This document shows positions 7,276-15,403 of a stretch of 64,000 nt of DNA, piece by piece. The notes under the pieces were generated by a model. The model had not been told where the DNA came from. It ran no database searches and was given only the letters and a program-made list of their open reading frames with translations. The position numbers and the translations under genes are program-made. The first letter of the stretch is position 1; every line of letters starts with the position of its first letter. Source of the DNA: CAIVAT01 sp037137455 (lineage in GTDB: Bacteria; Bacteroidota; Bacteroidia; Bacteroidales; FEN-979); assembly GCA_037137455.1 (NCBI GenBank), contig JBAXKG010000004.1:42664-106663 (forward strand), read 5' to 3'.

Positions 7276-9366
7276 ATGTCAACAAAGCATCAATCAATTT
7301 TAATCCTGGCTATATTTTCTGTTATTCCGATTGTGTTAGTCGGACAATCTGAATCTATTGACGATCAGATCGAGAAATCAGCTGAAATTCTTGAAATGGA
7401 TCACGATTACTCAGATATCGTTGAAGATTTTGCTGATCTGGCTGCAAAACCCGTAAATCTTAATGAAGCGAAAGAAGAGGAGTTGAATGGCATTCCGTAT
7501 TTATCAAAAGCTCAGCTCAAAGGCCTTATCGATTACCTGAAAACCTATGGTGAGGCGCTATCAATTTATGAACTCCAATCCATACCTGGATTTGATTCTC
7601 TTTTGATCCAAAAAATCCAACCTTTTATTTCAATTTCGCCCCCTCCGCGCGTACCTGCCCTTACTCCAAAGAATCTTATCAGATTCGGCCGTCATGATCT
7701 GCTTTTGCGCTATGGGCAGTCATTCCCAAAATCGAATGGTTACCGGGTCGATGATTCAACAAAGTCAAACAACATTAATTCATATTATCTGGGAAGTCCG
7801 CAACGATACTACTTCCGATATACATTTACCTGGTTTGATAAGATAAAGGTCGGCATTGCCGGCAAAAAAGACCCGGGAGAGCAATTCTTTCAGGGGGCAC
7901 AATCTTCAGGTATGGATTTTTATACCGCCTTTCTGGGCTTAAGTAACATTGGGATACTGAAAAACCTGATTATCGGAAACTTTCGGGCATCTTTTGGTCA
8001 GGGTCTTACTCTTGGCTCAGGACTGTCGCTTGGCTCTGTTCCCGGATTCTCAATGAGCATTCCTATGGCAACCGGTATCCGACCGGGCCTGGGAATAAAT
8101 GAGGGATCCTATTTCAGGGGCCTGGCAGGAACTTTGAAAATCAAACATCTTGAAATAAGTGGATTTGCATCCTACCATCCACGTGATGCGACAGTTACCC
8201 TCATTGATACAAGCTCTTTGGTAATTGAAGAGACCAGCTCGCTAATCACTTCCGGGTACCACAGAACACAATTGGAACTATCAAAAAGGAACGCTTTAAC
8301 AGAATTGGTTTGCGGCGGGAATATCAACTTTAGTATGGCAATAAATCAGCAACTTGGCTTCAAAATCGGTTTAACTGGTTTTTACAATAAATACTCGGCA
8401 AAAGTGATTCCAAATATTTTCCCCTACAATCAGTTTGAGTTCAGCGGAAACCAAAACCTCAATTTGGGTTTGGACTACCAATTACGATACAAAAGACTTT
8501 ATATTTTTGGTGAGGTTAGCCGGAGCAAAAACAAAGGTATGGCGTGGCTCTCCGGTGCAACAATAACTCCCGACCCAAGAATCTGTATAACTTTGATATA
8601 CAGGAATTACCAACCAACTTACCAAAACCTGTTCTCTAATGCCTTCGGACAAAACAGCTTGAATGCCAACGAATATGGAATCTATACCGCAATCAATGCG
8701 GCAATTCACCCGAAGTTCACTCTTTCGGGATATTTAGATCTTTTCAAATTTCCATGGCTGAAATACCGTGTCGACTCCCCTACCAATGGTCAGGAATTCG
8801 GTGCAATGTTCTCATGGCAGGCTGCCAGAAATGTGTTTATCGGAGTAAGGTTTTATCAGAAAAATGTAAAGAGAAATGGCCCGTCAGAGCAGGATCAGAT
8901 CATTGAAAAGCTGGTTGACTACATAACAAGGAGCTACAGGTTAAGCATTGAATGGCTTACTGAATCCCGGCTTATGTTAAAAACCCGTGTCGAAGTGAAG
9001 GAAACAGGTTTAACAGACAATCAACGCTCCTTCGGATATCTTGTTTATCAGGAGGCACAAATCAAATCGTTAAAATGGCTGGAGAATATCACGCTGCGTT
9101 TTGCACTATTCGATATTCCCGATTACACTTCAAGGATTTACGTATATGAGCCGCAGGTATTATACGGTTATTCAGTTCCGGCATATCAGGGTAAGGGTAT
9201 CCGGGGCTGTATGTTGCTGAAATTCAACATCGGCAGAAAGATTGATTTTTGGTTGAAAGGAGGAATAACCTATTATACCGACCGGAATGAAGTTGGCACA
9301 GGGCTTGATATCACGGAAGGCAATATTCGCGGTGACTTTACCGGCCAAATGCTGATCAGGTTATAA
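7276..9366 (+). CDS. Helix-hairpin-helix protein fused to a large outer-membrane beta-barrel
   Basis: A 696-residue secreted protein of a Bacteroidota family with no established function that I can name. Seen: a signal peptide (~1-24, ending near LVGQ); an acidic helical segment; then at ~55-118 two helix-hairpin-helix-like repeats, with VNLNEAKEEELNGIPYLS and ELQSIPGFDSLLIQKIQPFI matching the 'N.A...EL..(I/L)PG(I/L)' pattern of ComEA-type DNA-binding domains. From ~130 to the end there are many alternating aromatic/polar strands typical of an outer-membrane barrel. Known: such repeats bind DNA backbone without sequence preference. Inferred: a surface or periplasmic-facing nucleic-acid binding barrel. 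It is translated just after the PorV-like gene. Confidence 0.7.
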   Translation: MSTKHQSILILAIFSVIPIVLVGQSESIDDQIEKSAEILEMDHDYSDIVEDFADLAAKPVNLNEAKEEELNGIPYLSKAQLKGLIDYLKTYGEALSIYELQSIPGFDSLLIQKIQPFISISPPPRVPALTPKNLIRFGRHDLLLRYGQSFPKSNGYRVDDSTKSNNINSYYLGSPQRYYFRYTFTWFDKIKVGIAGKKDPGEQFFQGAQSSGMDFYTAFLGLSNIGILKNLIIGNFRASFGQGLTLGSGLSLGSVPGFSMSIPMATGIRPGLGINEGSYFRGLAGTLKIKHLEISGFASYHPRDATVTLIDTSSLVIEETSSLITSGYHRTQLELSKRNALTELVCGGNINFSMAINQQLGFKIGLTGFYNKYSAKVIPNIFPYNQFEFSGNQNLNLGLDYQLRYKRLYIFGEVSRSKNKGMAWLSGATITPDPRICITLIYRNYQPTYQNLFSNAFGQNSLNANEYGIYTAINAAIHPKFTLSGYLDLFKFPWLKYRVDSPTNGQEFGAMFSWQAARNVFIGVRFYQKNVKRNGPSEQDQIIEKLVDYITRSYRLSIEWLTESRLMLKTRVEVKETGLTDNQRSFGYLVYQEAQIKSLKWLENITLRFALFDIPDYTSRIYVYEPQVLYGYSVPAYQGKGIRGCMLLKFNIGRKIDFWLKGGITYYTDRNEVGTGLDITEGNIRGDFTGQMLIRL

Positions 9367-9383
9367 CAAAATTCAATATCAAC

Positions 9384-9941
9384 CTATTTAGGATGGTGAT
9401 TGCCAATCTTGTTCAAGCCCTCCATTCCATGGATATTCATTCCCTTCGAAAGTTTTGAAACAGTCGAAAGGTCGATGCTACCGGTCAGGCTAAGTACAGC
9501 CACTTCGGTTTTATCCTTCATCAGCATAACCATTTCATTGATTTTGCCATTGGCATCCTGTTTTGTCATAAATTTTATATTCTTCCGACCTTCATTAACG
9601 GTCATAAGTTCCTTGTATTGATTCGCCGGGAAAACACCTGCGAATTCATTGTACACAGATACTGCCTTCACCATTTTGGTAGAATCAAAGGTGAAAGTCA
9701 GCACTTTGAGGCCGGTGAGCTGTTCCATCATTTTTTTTATTTCCACCATACTCGTGTCTTTTTTCTCACCTTGTCCCATTTGCATAAGCATTTGGAACAT
9801 CTCTTTAGAAATATTCACGGAGGTAAAACCATCCTGACTGGCGTACTTTTCAAACACCTTATCGATTGGACTCTGGGCATTCAAAAGGAATGGAACCATC
9901 ATGAATGCCACACAAACTAAACTTAACATAAATTTTTTCAT
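9384..9941 (-). CDS. DUF4252 family secreted protein
   Basis: A 185-residue protein with a clear signal peptide (MKKFMLSLVCVAF...LLNAQ, cleaved around residue 22). The mature part starts with SPIDKVFEKYASQDGFTSVNISKEMFQ, which matches the usual start of DUF4252 proteins ('F.KY....G...V.IS..M'). DUF4252 proteins are of unknown function and in Bacteroidota frequently accompany ECF sigma factor genes, as here. The start codon overlaps the stop of the upstream membrane protein by four bases (ATGA), so translation is coupled. It is probably part of the regulated envelope response of this operon. Confidence 0.82.
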   Translation of the reverse strand: MKKFMLSLVCVAFMMVPFLLNAQSPIDKVFEKYASQDGFTSVNISKEMFQMLMQMGQGEKKDTSMVEIKKMMEQLTGLKVLTFTFDSTKMVKAVSVYNEFAGVFPANQYKELMTVNEGRKNIKFMTKQDANGKINEMVMLMKDKTEVAVLSLTGSIDLSTVSKLSKGMNIHGMEGLNKIGNHHPK

Positions 9942-10519
9942 GGCTGTTTTGAATTAATGGACTGTTGTTGTATTTCGTCCGGGTTAATAATTATGGTTTG
10001 ATACTGATAAAATCTATTAAAGAGTTGCAAATTGTTCATGGCCTTATTTACCATATTGAGATGTTCCATTTGTTTTAATCCGGCGTTGAAGTTCGATGAG
10101 AAAATCATCAGCGCTTCATTGGCTTCGGTGAATGCCAATTCTTGATTTGCCGTAAACTGTATAGGTGTTTCTTTTCTCAAAAAATCGTGCCTTAAGGTGA
10201 AAAATAAACCAATTAAAATTAAAATACTGGCTGCAATGCTTGTGATGAACACAAACCTGTTCCTGTGTTGATTCATGCTTTTGACCGGAACAGTAAAATG
10301 GGCTTCGGAAATCAGGTTGGTGATCTTTTGATCGAATTCCGGATCGGGGATTTCCTTATGGCTTTCTTCAGCAAAGAAACCGAACATCTTTTGATGCGAC
10401 TTCAGCGTTTCAGGAAGGTCAGCCTTCAGGAAATATTCCCTTAGAAGCTTCTCCTCATGAAGGGTAGTATTACCTTCATAGTACTTTTCGAGCAATACCT
10501 CAATTTCGCTGGTATTCAT
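9938..10519 (-). CDS. Single-pass membrane protein, probable anti-sigma factor of the ECF operon
   Basis: A 193-residue protein with an N-terminal cytosolic region that begins MNTSEIEVLLEKYYEGNTTL, a single membrane segment at ~82-102 (RFVFITSIAASILILIGLFF) and a ~90-residue outer part. The pattern 'LL.KYY.G.TT..EE..L..Y' is common in Bacteroidota proteins encoded after ECF sigma genes. There is no zinc-finger His-Cys-Cys motif, so it is not a classical ZAS anti-sigma factor. The role is inferred from topology and position. The ATG at 10519 lies 20 bases inside the sigma gene; a frame extension farther upstream runs through the sigma gene and is not credible. Its stop overlaps the DUF4252 start. 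Confidence 0.72.
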   Translation of the reverse strand: MNTSEIEVLLEKYYEGNTTLHEEKLLREYFLKADLPETLKSHQKMFGFFAEESHKEIPDPEFDQKITNLISEAHFTVPVKSMNQHRNRFVFITSIAASILILIGLFFTLRHDFLRKETPIQFTANQELAFTEANEALMIFSSNFNAGLKQMEHLNMVNKAMNNLQLFNRFYQYQTIIINPDEIQQQSINSKQP

Positions 10520-11015
10520 ATATATTTGTTTTAGTAAGCAATTCACGAATACGTTTCCTGGCACGCGACAAAGCCACCCGGATCGCATTTTCGTTCATAT
10601 CTGTAATTTCAGCGATCTCTCCAAATTCGTACCCTTCTATATCCCTGAGATGAACTATCATTTGCTGCTGTTCAGGCAGCAATTTTATGGCCTGATGAAT
10701 TTCATGGATAATATCTGAGTTATCAACTTTTGTCTCATCAGGCATGCTTTCAATAAACTGGCGATGGTCCTCCATTTTCTCGACAGGGTAACGCCTGGAC
10801 TTAATTTTGTCAAGGCATAAATTTTTTGTTGTGATCATGGCCAGCGCCTCCACGCTCCTGTATTCATTTAGTTTCTCACGTTTGTTCCACAGTTTTATGA
10901 ATACTTCCTGAACGATATCCTCTGCCGCTTCAGTCTGATCAAGCATGCGCTTGGCAAAGCGGAAAAGTTTGTTTTTCAGCGGATATATCTTTAACTGAAA
11001 TTCCTGGATATCCAT
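10500..11015 (-). CDS. ECF-type RNA polymerase sigma-70 factor
   Basis: A 171-residue extracytoplasmic-function sigma factor. Region 2 is seen at ~10-75 with the core-binding signature DIVQEVFIKLWNKR and the -10 recognition helix around YRSVEALAMITTKNLCLD. Region 4 is at ~115-165 with a helix-turn-helix GYEFGEIAEITDMNENAIRVALSRARKR. There is no sigma region 3. Its gene overlaps the following membrane-protein gene by 20 bases, as expected for a sigma/anti-sigma pair. The target promoters cannot be told from the window; the co-operonic DUF4252 gene is one likely target. No -7 box matching TAnnTTTG was found upstream, which fits possible self-regulation but does not prove it. Confidence 0.92.
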   Translation of the reverse strand: MDIQEFQLKIYPLKNKLFRFAKRMLDQTEAAEDIVQEVFIKLWNKREKLNEYRSVEALAMITTKNLCLDKIKSRRYPVEKMEDHRQFIESMPDETKVDNSDIIHEIHQAIKLLPEQQQMIVHLRDIEGYEFGEIAEITDMNENAIRVALSRARKRIRELLTKTNIYEYQRN

Positions 11016-11097
11016 ATGTGGAATGAGACGATGATCAGGTTATTTTATTACACCATACCAAAATAATATGTAAAAAACTCTATCTGATTATGATAGC

Positions 11098-11127
11098 TTG
11101 CATGGTATGCAAATTTGATTATTTTTG
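11098..11127 (+). promoter_or_regulatory. Complete Bacteroidota promoter (TTG-N19-TATTTTTG) for the POT transporter
   Basis: A TTG at 11098-11100, a spacer of exactly 19 bases and TATTTTTG at 11120-11127 match the two-part Bacteroidota housekeeping promoter. It ends 49 bases before the transporter ATG at 11177. With the terminator at 12851 it defines a single-gene transcription unit. Confidence 0.75.
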
Positions 11128-11176
11128 CAATGTACATCTACGATAATCCAATGTTTATTCACTAAAACCAACATTT

Positions 11177-12823
11177 ATGTTTAAAGGACATCCTAAAGGG
11201 CTCTATGTAGCATTTTTTGCCAATATGGGAGAGCGTTTCGGCTTCTATACCATGATGGCCATCCTGGTACTTTTTCTCCAGGCAAAATTTAATCTGACAA
11301 CCGAAAACGCTGGTTACATCTACAGCGTATTTTATTTTTCTATATATGCGCTGGCTTTGCTGGGTGGTTTTATTGCCGACCGTTCGCAAAATTACAAAGG
11401 AACTATCATGATTGGCCAGGTCGTAATGTTTGCCGGTTACTTGCTTATGGCCATACCGGGCATGGGTCTACCCTTTACCCTGCTTGGACTTTTCACTATC
11501 GCCTTTGGGAACGGACTCTTTAAAGGTAATCTACAGGCATTGGTTGGACAGATGTACGACAATGAAAAATACAGTAAGCTCAGGGATTCTGCATACAGTG
11601 TATTTTACATGGGGATAAACATCGGGGCTTTTTTTGCACCAAGCGCTGCGCGCGGCGTACGCAGCTGGTGGTTGAACTCTCATGGATTTAATTATGATCC
11701 GGACTTGCCCGCGCTTTGTCACCGAATGATTGGCGGTTCACTTCCCGACACCTCCAAACTTCAGGAACTCGCCAATAAAGCTACTACAACCGGAACGCCT
11801 GTCTCTGACCTTATGACTTTTGCTCAGGATTATGTTCAGGTGTTTTCGACGGGATATAATTACGCTTTTGGAGTTGCAGCGCTTGCCATGATCGTTTCGC
11901 TGGTCATTTACCTGATCTTTAAAACTCATTTACCCGACCGTAAAGCGATGGTGAAAAAAGATGCCTCCATTATTCAAATGCCATGGGTTGAAGAGAAAAA
12001 ACGACTGATTGCCCTGGGGCTCGTTTTCCTCGTTGTGATATTCTTCTGGATGTCTTTCCACCAGAACGGATTAACGCTGACCCTTTTTGCCCGCGATTAT
12101 ACCGATAAACAAGTGGGACCCCTTACATATATATTTTTCTATTTACCTGCATTTCTCTCACTCATAGGAGCTATTTTTGGAATTATGATGATTGCCAAAA
12201 AAGAGGTAAAAACCATAACCCGGGCTTTAGGTGGAGCGCTTTTGCTTTTAGGAGGAGGATCACTTTATTATTTCTATTCCACATTCAAGGTCGAAAACAT
12301 GATCGAGCCCGAGATCTTCCAACAATTTAACCCAATCATGATCGTTTTCCTGACCCCGGTAGTTGTCGGACTTTTTGCATTCCTGCGCAAACGCAATATC
12401 GAACCATCAACACCGCGTAAAATCGGGATTGGGATGATCCTGGCCGCAATCGGATTCATACTTATTATGTTTACTTCATTTGGACTGCTATCGCCTGCCG
12501 ACCTTAATGGAGATCCTGCTCCCGACAGAGTTTCTCCCTACTGGTTAATCAGCACTTATCTGGTGCTCACATTTGCAGAATTATTCCTCAGTCCGATGGG
12601 ATTGTCGTTTGTGTCGAAAGTGGCGCCACCCCGTTTCCAGGGACTGATGCAGGGTGGATGGTTAGCTGCAACCGCTGTTGGCAACTCATTACTTTTCGTG
12701 GGCACGATTGCTTATTCACGATTGGAACTGTGGCAGGCATGGCTGATATTTGTTGTATGTTGCCTTCTTGCAGCAGGGTTTATCTTTTCAATTATGAAAC
12801 GGTTAGAGTCTGTGACGAAGTAA
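11177..12823 (+). CDS. POT/PTR-family proton-dependent oligopeptide transporter
   Basis: A 548-residue inner-membrane protein with about 14 hydrophobic segments, a member of the major facilitator superfamily (TC 2.A.17). Di- and tripeptides are the usual substrates, imported with protons. The first helix carries NMGERFGFYT, the place of the family's ExxERFxYY motif; the first Glu is Asn16 here while Glu19-Arg20 are kept. GGFIADR follows at the loop between helices 2 and 3, and an FNGLFKGN-like segment is seen as FGNGLFKGNLQ. A ~70-residue loop between the two halves contains an unusual polar insertion (~155-215). It is flanked by a strong promoter and terminator. The substrate is not certain because of the altered motif. 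Confidence 0.88.
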   Translation: MFKGHPKGLYVAFFANMGERFGFYTMMAILVLFLQAKFNLTTENAGYIYSVFYFSIYALALLGGFIADRSQNYKGTIMIGQVVMFAGYLLMAIPGMGLPFTLLGLFTIAFGNGLFKGNLQALVGQMYDNEKYSKLRDSAYSVFYMGINIGAFFAPSAARGVRSWWLNSHGFNYDPDLPALCHRMIGGSLPDTSKLQELANKATTTGTPVSDLMTFAQDYVQVFSTGYNYAFGVAALAMIVSLVIYLIFKTHLPDRKAMVKKDASIIQMPWVEEKKRLIALGLVFLVVIFFWMSFHQNGLTLTLFARDYTDKQVGPLTYIFFYLPAFLSLIGAIFGIMMIAKKEVKTITRALGGALLLLGGGSLYYFYSTFKVENMIEPEIFQQFNPIMIVFLTPVVVGLFAFLRKRNIEPSTPRKIGIGMILAAIGFILIMFTSFGLLSPADLNGDPAPDRVSPYWLISTYLVLTFAELFLSPMGLSFVSKVAPPRFQGLMQGGWLAATAVGNSLLFVGTIAYSRLELWQAWLIFVVCCLLAAGFIFSIMKRLESVTK

Positions 12824-12850
12824 GCATTATTTTATTACTTATTATCTTTG

Positions 12851-12884
12851 TCCGGCGAAGTCATTACTTCGCCGGATTTTTTTT
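12851..12884 (+). terminator. Rho-independent terminator after the POT transporter
   Basis: A perfect 11-bp stem (12851-12861 and 12866-12876; TCCGGCGAAGT and its complement) encloses a 4-base loop and is followed by eight T residues (12877-12884). It lies 28 bases after the transporter stop and just ahead of the radical SAM gene. Confidence 0.92.
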
Positions 12885-12888
12885 GAAA

Positions 12889-12902
12889 GTCGAATGTCGA
12901 AT
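12889..12902. repeat. Two-copy heptamer repeat (GTCGAAT) over a start codon
   Basis: GTCGAAT occurs twice in tandem. The second half of the first copy and the start of the second contain the ATG (12894) of the radical SAM gene. It is one of several 7-bp tandem motifs at gene boundaries in this window. Confidence 0.55.
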
Positions 12903-13895
12903 ATTGAAAAGTTTCCCTGGGGCCATCACCGCCGTTTCAATTCATATACGGAACACATCCGCAAAACGTTTGGCGGAAGGATGCAAAAGGTAGTAGTGGA
13001 TGCCGGATTTACATGTCCCAACCGTGATGGTACCAAAGGCGTTGGAGGTTGCACATATTGTGACAACAATGCTTTTAATCCCTCATACTGTAACCCCAAT
13101 GAACCTCTGCATAGTCAGATCGCCAAAGGAATCAGTTTTCATCTGGTACGTTATCGCAAGGCTTCGAAGTACCTGGTTTACTTCCAGCCTTACAGCAATA
13201 CGTATGCACCTTTGTCAAAGTTAAAGGAGTTGTACGAAGAGGCGTTGAACTTTCCGGGTGTGACAGGGCTGGTACTTGGCACACGGCCCGATTGCATTGA
13301 TGATGCCACCCTTGAGTACCTTAAGGAATTATCGGAAAGAGCCTACATCCAGATTGAATATGGCGTTGAATCTTGTTTTGATAAAACATTGGAACGGATT
13401 AACCGTCAACACAACTTTGCCTTGAGCAAGGAAATGATCTGCAAGACACATGACTTTGGAATAAAAACCGGAGCGCATTTAATTTTCGGGCTTCCCGGGG
13501 AAACGGAGGAGGAAATGTTATCTTTTGCAGAACTTATTTCCGGATTGCCGCTTGATTCAGTCAAGTTTCACCAGCTGCAAATTGTAAAGGGGACAGCTAT
13601 GGAACATGAATTCAACGAGATGCCCGGAGATTTTTTTCAATTCACGCTGGAAGGGTATGTCGGATTTATTGTCAAATTCATTGAGCGGCTAAATCCTGAT
13701 ATTGTCATCGAAAGGTTTTCAGGAGAAATCCCGCCAAGGTTTATGGGATCAAACGATTCAGCTTCAGAGGAGAATTTGTTCCCATTTAAACAACAACCTC
13801 AACGATGGGGGTTAATAAGATACGATGCAGTGCTAAGGTTAATTGAAAAAGAGCTCGAACGACAAAATACCTGGCAGGGAAAATATTATATGTGA
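12894..13895 (+). CDS. TIGR01212 / YhcC-like radical SAM protein
   Basis: A 333-residue radical SAM enzyme. The [4Fe-4S] cluster motif has the wide spacing of this subfamily, C-x12-C-x2-C (CPNRDG...GGCTYC, ~residues 41-57), rather than the classical CX3CX2C. Other landmarks are YFQPYSNTYAP, GTRPDCIDD, IEYGVESCFDKTLERINR and LIFGLPGETEEEM. The family resembles the Elp3-like radical SAM group, but its reaction is not established. Length is normal (E. coli YhcC is ~310). The ATG lies ten bases after the T-run of the upstream terminator, so transcription must start very close to or within the terminator, or read-through must occur. Its stop overlaps the convergent GPP34 gene by ten bases. Confidence 0.9.
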   Translation: MSNIEKFPWGHHRRFNSYTEHIRKTFGGRMQKVVVDAGFTCPNRDGTKGVGGCTYCDNNAFNPSYCNPNEPLHSQIAKGISFHLVRYRKASKYLVYFQPYSNTYAPLSKLKELYEEALNFPGVTGLVLGTRPDCIDDATLEYLKELSERAYIQIEYGVESCFDKTLERINRQHNFALSKEMICKTHDFGIKTGAHLIFGLPGETEEEMLSFAELISGLPLDSVKFHQLQIVKGTAMEHEFNEMPGDFFQFTLEGYVGFIVKFIERLNPDIVIERFSGEIPPRFMGSNDSASEENLFPFKQQPQRWGLIRYDAVLRLIEKELERQNTWQGKYYM

Positions 13896-14551
13896 ATCGA
13901 AACGTTCGAAGCCATAATTGCCCGTGAAATGGCTGTTTGCAATAACTTTATCACCTCTTCAGCTTCAGTTCTCGGGGTTTTAAACTGTGTGATTTCATTA
14001 ATTTTTCTTCTCATTTTCAGAAATTGAATGAAGCCGCCGAAATTTTTTCTGACCATTTTGCAGTTATTCATCACTACCAGCAGCATAATATCATGATCAG
14101 ATAATGATTTTTCTGAAACGATGTTTTCGTAAATATTTTCCTGCAATTTACGCTTCAATTCAACATTAGATAATGGAAATTTAGTCTGGTAAAATACCAT
14201 CAAAAGGCTGTACTCTTCTCTGCCGATTATTTTATTATTGATAAGTTGTTTTAAAATTGTTTTTCGAAGAAGAAGTTTTTTATAAACAATTCTTTGGATC
14301 CATGATCGGACGCTTCTTTGCTTTTTGGAAGATTTAATAAGATTAAGCACTCTGTCGAGCACCACATTATCAGTCGATTTGGCATTAGCTATGTATACTT
14401 CATCATTTTGAAACCCTATACGGCCAGCTTTATAAAGATCAAACAGAATTGCTCCGGCCAATCCGAACTTGATTTTATGTTCAGATGTCCCGAACCAACC
14501 TTTATCATCGAGTGCGAGCAGGATAATTTTTTGCAGGAAGGTCAATTCCAT
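13886..14551 (-). CDS. GPP34 (GOLPH3/Vps74-like) family protein
   Basis: A 221-residue protein resembling the GPP34 family, which in eukaryotes binds phosphatidylinositol-4-phosphate at the Golgi; the bacterial role is unknown. The N-terminal MELTFLQKIILLALDDKGWF matches the family's 'L.LPEELLLLALDD.G' start, and FGLAGAILFDLYKAGRIGF the 'LAGA.L.EL...GRI' segment. The C-terminal half is helical. I chose the ATG at 14551; a longer frame starts at 14650 but would add a hydrophobic tail foreign to the family. It lies ~80 bases downstream of pstB on the same strand and may be transcribed with it. A membrane-surface role is possible but unproven. Confidence 0.78.
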   Translation of the reverse strand: MELTFLQKIILLALDDKGWFGTSEHKIKFGLAGAILFDLYKAGRIGFQNDEVYIANAKSTDNVVLDRVLNLIKSSKKQRSVRSWIQRIVYKKLLLRKTILKQLINNKIIGREEYSLLMVFYQTKFPLSNVELKRKLQENIYENIVSEKSLSDHDIMLLVVMNNCKMVRKNFGGFIQFLKMRRKINEITQFKTPRTEAEEVIKLLQTAISRAIMASNVSIHI

Positions 14552-14630
14552 TTTTTTCTGATTTATATATCCAATAAACAGGATTAAATTCCAGACGATA
14601 AAAATAAAGAAAATTTCACTGTAAAAGCAA

Positions 14631-15392
14631 CTAATTAAAAGTTCCGCCAAGGTAAAACCTTGTCTTTTCCATTTTCGGATTTCCGAATACCTCTTCTGCG
14701 CTGCCTTGTTCGATCACATCGCCCAAATACATGAATACAACATTGTCGGCAATGCGCTTTGCCTGGCGCAATACATGTGTAACCAGTACGATGGTATAAT
14801 CGGTTTTCAGCCTTACAAATGTTTCTTCAATGAATTGGCTTGAGATAGGATCAAGTGCAGAAGTCGGTTCATCAGCCAAAATAATTTCAGGATTCACGGC
14901 CAGGCCACGAGCCAGGCAAAGGCGTTGTTGCTGACCAATTGATAATCGCGAGGCAGGCTCACGCAACCGGGTTCTGATTTCATCCCATAAATTGGCCTGT
15001 TCCAGATAATGCATTACAAGTTTGTGGGTTTCTCTACGGTTTTTAATACCTCTGAGCTTCAGGGCATATGAGATATTGTTGTAGATGGTCATCGGAAGCG
15101 GATAGGGGCGCTGCGATAACAACCCCATCTGTTGCCTGAGTTTATAGATATCTTCTTTGGCCGCCAGAATGTTGTTACCGTCAATCATGATTTGTCCGCT
15201 TACTTTTAATTCGGGGTAAAGATCAGTAAGCCTGTTCAGGCACTTCAGCAGAGTGGTTTTCCCGCATCCAGAAGGGCCGAGGATGACAGTAATTTTATTC
15301 TTAGGGATATCAATATTGATATTCTTAAGAATCTGGGTTTTCCCAGCAAAAACGTTTAAGTCCCTGATCTCTATCTTAGTTTTATCATCCAT
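14631..15392 (-). CDS. pstB: Phosphate ABC transporter ATP-binding protein PstB
   Basis: A 253-residue ABC ATPase that powers high-affinity phosphate import with PstSCA. Walker A is GPSGCGKTT, the Q-loop region is GLLSQRPYPLPMTIYNN (the 'RP.PFP.SI..N' stretch typical of PstB), the ABC signature is RLSIGQQQRLCLAR (normally LSGGQ), and Walker B is PEIILADEPTSALD followed by the switch His in LVTH. I chose ATG 15392; a GTG at 15404 that overlaps the pstA stop by one base is an alternative start. It ends the pstSCAB run; no phoU gene follows. Length is slightly shorter than the common 250-260 residues but intact. Confidence 0.93.
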   Translation of the reverse strand: MDDKTKIEIRDLNVFAGKTQILKNINIDIPKNKITVILGPSGCGKTTLLKCLNRLTDLYPELKVSGQIMIDGNNILAAKEDIYKLRQQMGLLSQRPYPLPMTIYNNISYALKLRGIKNRRETHKLVMHYLEQANLWDEIRTRLREPASRLSIGQQQRLCLARGLAVNPEIILADEPTSALDPISSQFIEETFVRLKTDYTIVLVTHVLRQAKRIADNVVFMYLGDVIEQGSAEEVFGNPKMEKTRFYLGGTFN

Positions 15393-15403
15393 CCCTGATT
15401 CCA

